Shown here: piece by piece, positions 60,876 to 64,000 of the stretch
Layout of the letters: every line of letters starts with the position of its first letter
Numbering within the stretch: the first letter of the stretch is position 1
DNA from: Mycobacterium sp. AZCC_0083
Lineage (GTDB): Bacteria; Actinomycetota; Actinomycetes; Mycobacteriales; Mycobacteriaceae
DNA: 64,000 nt
Assembly: GCF_014202335.1 (NCBI RefSeq)
Contig: NZ_JACHGP010000010.1
Coordinates: 1 to 64,000, forward strand
Reading direction: 5' to 3'
Translations under genes and position numbers: made by a program
The notes under the pieces: generated by a model
What the model saw: only the letters and a program-made list of their open reading frames with translations
Told to the model about the DNA's origin: nothing
Database searches by the model: none

Positions 60876-61517
60876 CTAGGCCACCGCCGCCAGCCGCGTA
60901 CGGGCCTGCTGCACGCACTCCGACCAACGTCCTCGTGGCGCGTGCACCGCGGTATCGCTGGGGAACGCACTGGAGATCACCAGGTCGGGCCTCAGCCCGG
61001 CGAGCGTCCGCAGACTGTCCGCCAGCCGTGCGGCGACGCTGATCGGTGGGATGTAGCCGGCCGACCAGTTGCCGTCGGGTCCGAGCACGATGGTGTCGCC
61101 GGTGAACAGGTAGCTCTGGCCGTTGACGCCGGGGACCAGGTAGCAGGTGCTGCCGGGGGTATGGCCGGGCGTGGGGATCACCTCGATGCCGTTGGCGTCG
61201 ACGTGCCTGCCGCCGACCGGCACGTCGATGTGGGTGTATTGCCCGATCTCGGCCAGTTCGGCTGCGGGCGCATGCAATTGCGCCCCGAAGCGTTCCGCGA
61301 CCTGGCCAAGCATCGGGCCTGCCTCGTCCCGGTGCGACAGGTACTGGTGGGCCACTCCGCCGAGCGCCTCAAGATCGTCGAAGTCGGCGTCGGTCTGGGT
61401 TCCGTAGAACAGCACGTTGCCGTGGTGGCCACCGGTCCACAGGTAGGCGTGGGTGGTGAGCCCGGGGTAGGGGTTGTCGACGCGGGTCTCCCAGAGATCG
61501 GCGCGAATGGGGCGCAT
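60876..61517 (-). CDS. MBL-fold metallo-hydrolase (213 aa)
   Basis: ATG 61517 follows GAGGAGGAACACC. The sequence is a short metallo-beta-lactamase fold with VIPTPGHTPGSTCYLVPG and LFTGDTIVLGP. The place of the usual HxHxDH is occupied by LSHRDEAGP, so the metal site differs from glyoxalase II types. It could be a single-metal or divergent hydrolase. A MerR/SoxR-type promoter lies upstream; gluQ and the ABC genes follow closely. Confidence 0.8.
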   Translation of the reverse strand: MRPIRADLWETRVDNPYPGLTTHAYLWTGGHHGNVLFYGTQTDADFDDLEALGGVAHQYLSHRDEAGPMLGQVAERFGAQLHAPAAELAEIGQYTHIDVPVGGRHVDANGIEVIPTPGHTPGSTCYLVPGVNGQSYLFTGDTIVLGPDGNWSAGYIPPISVAARLADSLRTLAGLRPDLVISSAFPSDTAVHAPRGRWSECVQQARTRLAAVA

Positions 61518-61544
61518 GGTGTTCCTCCTCGGTTGGATGCACCA

Positions 61545-61575
61545 AGCCTTCAACATCAACCCCAGTTGAGGTCAA
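61545..61575 (-). promoter_or_regulatory. MerR/SoxR-type promoter and operator
   Basis: On the minus strand TTGACC (61575-61570) and AAGGCT (61550-61545) are separated by 19 bp, the overlong spacer typical of MerR-family promoters. An inverted repeat, CTCAAC-TGGG-GTTGAT (61570-61555), fills the spacer. It would drive the MBL-gluQ-ABC genes. No merR gene is seen in the window. Confidence 0.55.
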
Positions 61576-61596
61576 GCGCTTTTCGGCGCGCAGCAC

Positions 61597-62373
61597 TCAG
61601 CTGGCCTTGACGTCCTGGCTCTGCAGCGCGACCGACGCGGTACCGGCGGGTGAGTGAGTCCCGATGCCGCGCCCCTGGACTGTGACGGCCAGGCACGTGC
61701 GATCGGCCCGGAACAGGTCGCGGGAGAACTCGCACGGTGTTCCGCCTTGGTCGTAGGCGACGCGGGTGATCAGCAGCAGCGCCGACTTGGGCTTGATGCC
61801 GAGCAACGACGCCTCGTCGGGGGTCGCATTGACGGCCTCGATCCGCTCGTCGGCGCGGGAGGTGACGAGACCGTAGAGGTCCTCGAGGATTTGGTAGATC
61901 GACCCGCCGAGCTGTTGCTCGAGCAATCCAGGAAACGCGTCGGCGGGAAACTGCGCAAGCTCCAACGAGATTGGCGATCCGTCTGCCAGTCGCAGACGCT
62001 GGATCTCGATGATGAAGGCACTTCCGTCGAGACGCAATGCCTTCTGCGCGGTGCGGTCCGGCGGGCTGATCTTGGTGGACAGCACGCGGGTTCCTGCGAC
62101 GTAGCCCTGGCTGGCGAGGAACGCGGGCACGCCGACGACGTCGGACAGGCTGCGTTGAATCTGGCCATGGCTGATGAAGATGCCGCCGGCCCGGCCGATC
62201 ACCCGATTGACCAGACCCGCCTCCTCCAACGCCGCAAGGACCTGTCGCAAACTGGAGCGACTGGTGGCGTAGCGCTCGGCAAGATCGCGTTCGCTGCCCA
62301 GCTTCGCACCGGGTGCGCCGGCATTGATGTCGGCGACGATCTGGCGTCGCAGTTCCTCGGTCGGCTTTGACAC
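61597..62373 (-). CDS. GntR family regulator with UTRA domain (258 aa)
   Basis: The N-terminal winged helix has LGSERDLAERYATSRSSLRQVLAALEEAGLVNRV, and the C-terminal UTRA domain has GYVAGTRVLSTKISPP, SLELAQFPADAFPGL and LLLITRVAYDQGGTPCEFSRDLFRADR. It lies 52 bp after the SDR gene on the same strand, near a phosphotransferase gene. Such regulators respond to sugars, amines or their phosphates. Confidence 0.9.
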   Translation of the reverse strand: MSKPTEELRRQIVADINAGAPGAKLGSERDLAERYATSRSSLRQVLAALEEAGLVNRVIGRAGGIFISHGQIQRSLSDVVGVPAFLASQGYVAGTRVLSTKISPPDRTAQKALRLDGSAFIIEIQRLRLADGSPISLELAQFPADAFPGLLEQQLGGSIYQILEDLYGLVTSRADERIEAVNATPDEASLLGIKPKSALLLITRVAYDQGGTPCEFSRDLFRADRTCLAVTVQGRGIGTHSPAGTASVALQSQDVKAS

Positions 62374-62425
62374 GAGTCTGCCCCCTCTTCCGATTTGGTA
62401 GGCCCAATTCTAGGGGAGCGGTCCG

Positions 62426-63205
62426 CTATTGCTCCGCGATCGCGGCAGGAGACTCCGGCAGGATCTGTCCACCGTCCACGACCAGGGACTGACCGGTGAT
62501 GTAGGCGGCCTCGTCGGTGGCGAAGAACAGCGCCGCATTGCCGATGTCGGCCACGCTGCCGAGCCGTCCCGCGGGCACGGCGGCGGCCATTTGGTCCATG
62601 TACTCCTGGCCCATTTCGACCAGGCCCTCGGTGATGATGTTGCCGGGGAGCACCGCGTTGATGGTGATGTTCTTCGGTGCCAACTCCATTGCTGCCGTGC
62701 GCAGGAAACCGAGTTGCGCCGCCTTGCTGGCGCCATAGTGCGACCAACCGGGGTAGCCGGTGATCGGTCCCGTGATCGACGACGTGATGACGACCCGGCC
62801 GTGCCCGCTGGCCGCCAACGCCGACAGCGCCGCCTGCACGATGTACACCGTGCCCTTGAAGTTGACCCCGAGCACCTCCTCGAGATTCTCGGGCGTGAGG
62901 TCCTCGATGCGGGCCGACGGGAAGATGCCGGCGTTGGCGCACACGATGTCCAGCCCGCCGTGCCGTTGCACCGCGGTGTCGACCACGCGGCGGCAGTCCT
63001 CCTGGCTCGTCACGTCGGCGGCCACCCCGGTCACCGTGCCGGGTGCACCCGCGAGTGCGGCGACGGCAGCGTCGATGTCGCCCTGGGTGCGACCGGTGAT
63101 GAGGACGTCGACGCCTGCGGCAGCGAAGGTTTCGGCGATGCCGCGGCCGATGCCCTTGCTGCCGCCGGTGACGATGGCGGATCTACCGTGTAACGAGCTG
63201 AACAT
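62426..63205 (-). CDS. SDR family oxidoreductase (259 aa)
   Basis: The Rossmann fold has AIVTGGSKGIGRGIAETFA and VCANAGIFP; the catalytic SS...Y-x-x-x-K is ITSSITGP and YGASKAAQ. The end reads AYITGQSLVVDGGQILP. It resembles FabG-like or polyol dehydrogenase enzymes. It lies between the GntR gene and the phosphotransferase gene, suggesting a small catabolic operon. Confidence 0.9.
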   Translation of the reverse strand: MFSSLHGRSAIVTGGSKGIGRGIAETFAAAGVDVLITGRTQGDIDAAVAALAGAPGTVTGVAADVTSQEDCRRVVDTAVQRHGGLDIVCANAGIFPSARIEDLTPENLEEVLGVNFKGTVYIVQAALSALAASGHGRVVITSSITGPITGYPGWSHYGASKAAQLGFLRTAAMELAPKNITINAVLPGNIITEGLVEMGQEYMDQMAAAVPAGRLGSVADIGNAALFFATDEAAYITGQSLVVDGGQILPESPAAIAEQ

Positions 63206-63221
63206 GTTCTTGTCCTTTGGG

Positions 63222-64000
63222 TTAGGCCAGAGTGTGGCCGTTGGAACCGAGATAGCGCTCGGCGAGCGTGCAACTGCCTTCGGCGAAGGTGATCGCCTTG
63301 GTGCGGGATTCCTTGCTATGGCTGTGCGTTCCCATCCAGGCGAGCAACAGCAGTCGGCGCAGCAGCACGAACGACGCCAGCATGTCTTCGTCCTCCGCGC
63401 TGATCGGGCTGCGGCCGCGGTAACCCGCCAGCCAGGAGTCCTGCCACTCAGGCAGCGCCGGATCGTCTTCGAGGAAGGACACTGCCGCGCCGAAATCGTA
63501 GAAGTACCAACCGAGTCCGCAGTCGTCGAAGTCGATGACCGTGATGGTCGGTCCGTCGACGAGCAGGTTGGTCACCCGTAGATCGGCGTGCACCAGACCG
63601 AACCGCTCGGGTCCCGAGCCGTATTCCGCCAAGCGCTTCCGAAGCAGTTGAGCAGCCCTGCCGATCGACTGCGCCTCCGACTCGCCAACTCCGGTGGCGT
63701 CCTGCCAGCGGCCCCAGCGCGGGTGATCGCCGAGGCTGTGCTCCCAGTCCCAGGAGAATCGGCCCCAGCCCGGCGGGCGGGACCACGCCTTCGCGTGGTC
63801 GTGCAGCGTTGCCGTGATGGCGCCCAACGTGTGGAAGTCCTCGACGGTCAGGTTCCGCTCGTCGGGTTCCACCCCGGCCACCATCTCGAAATGCACGACG
63901 TGGCGCGGCGTTCCGTCGTGGTCGACGGTGACGAGGCGCCGACCGTCGTGTGCAGGAAGCACGACGGGCACGGTGATGTCGCTGTCGCGCCGCAGCGCGG
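63222..64000 (-). CDS. Aminoglycoside phosphotransferase-fold kinase, partial (258 aa visible)
   Basis: The frame enters from the window edge; the start lies beyond position 64000. Visible motifs are FGLVHADLRVTNLLVDG with the catalytic Asp and Asn, and TVIDFDDCGLGWYFYDF with the metal-binding Asp. This is the APH/choline kinase/homoserine kinase II group. It is 16 bp upstream of the SDR gene on the same strand and should be co-transcribed. Confidence 0.85.
   Translation of the reverse strand, partial: ALRRDSDITVPVVLPAHDGRRLVTVDHDGTPRHVVHFEMVAGVEPDERNLTVEDFHTLGAITATLHDHAKAWSRPPGWGRFSWDWEHSLGDHPRWGRWQDATGVGESEAQSIGRAAQLLRKRLAEYGSGPERFGLVHADLRVTNLLVDGPTITVIDFDDCGLGWYFYDFGAAVSFLEDDPALPEWQDSWLAGYRGRSPISAEDEDMLASFVLLRRLLLLAWMGTHSHSKESRTKAITFAEGSCTLAERYLGSNGHTLA

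Overview
The window looks like a chromosomal segment of a mycobacterium, most likely a fast-growing Mycolicibacterium/Mycobacterium. The GC content is high, GTG starts and ATGA/GTGA gene overlaps are common, and several families are typical of mycobacteria: a mycolic-acid-type methyltransferase, two LpqH-like lipoproteins, a PE-PPE-domain hydrolase, a DUF732 protein, an LppP/LprE-type exported protein, a TIGR00027-type SAM methyltransferase and a mycothiol-dependent isomerase-like protein. All family names come from reading the protein sequences by eye; no search was run.

1 to about 9.1 kb is an accessory island. It starts with short direct repeats resembling the end of an IS21-type element, then small basic phage-like proteins and a divergent pair: a protein with one membrane segment and a 489-aa protein with a D...ExK nuclease-like signature. 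Next is a tightly overlapping run of small genes, three of them excisionase-like helix-turn-helix proteins and several Cys-rich. A lipoprotein and a coupled pair follow: a two-TM protein with a PLD/DUF5919-like domain and a DEDDy 3'-5' exonuclease. The island ends at a 42-nt copy of the 3' half of a tRNA-Arg gene (9065-9106), a classical attachment site. From 9.1 to 13.2 kb a second accessory segment carries a secreted CHAP-domain protein and a large Ser-rich surface protein with a metalloprotease motif and a PEP-CTERM-like tail. It ends at a second, degenerate copy of the tRNA-Arg 3' half (13195-13237).

From 13.3 kb to the end the layout is mostly housekeeping and metabolic chromosome. Main blocks are: Abi-alpha/DUF445 genes; a TetR/EthD divergon; an HxlR divergon controlling two imine-reductase-like dehydrogenases; an amino acid permease; an alkylsulfatase; a Zn-peptidase/SDR pair divergent from a phosphatase/phosphotransferase pair; an osmoprotectant ABC transporter (29.4-33.0 kb) with a 30-bp triple repeat inside one permease; prephenate dehydrogenase; tadA; and tRNA-Ser(CGA) with a decayed integrase beside it. 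A MarR-centred divergon (37-41 kb) has putative shared operators. After that come MgtC and DUF1622 membrane proteins, a Ser/Thr kinase fused to an extracellular solute-binding domain, a mycolate-type methyltransferase, a PE-PPE hydrolase, two LpqH paralogues, tgt, a P450 and a CoA-transferase.

The last block on the minus strand reads MBL hydrolase, gluQ, an ABC transporter made of two tandem solute-binding domains fused to its permease, and the ATPase. A MerR/SoxR-type promoter precedes it. Tgt and GluQ, 5.7 kb apart, both belong to queuosine modification of tRNA. The window ends in a GntR-SDR-phosphotransferase cluster whose last listed gene runs off the edge.
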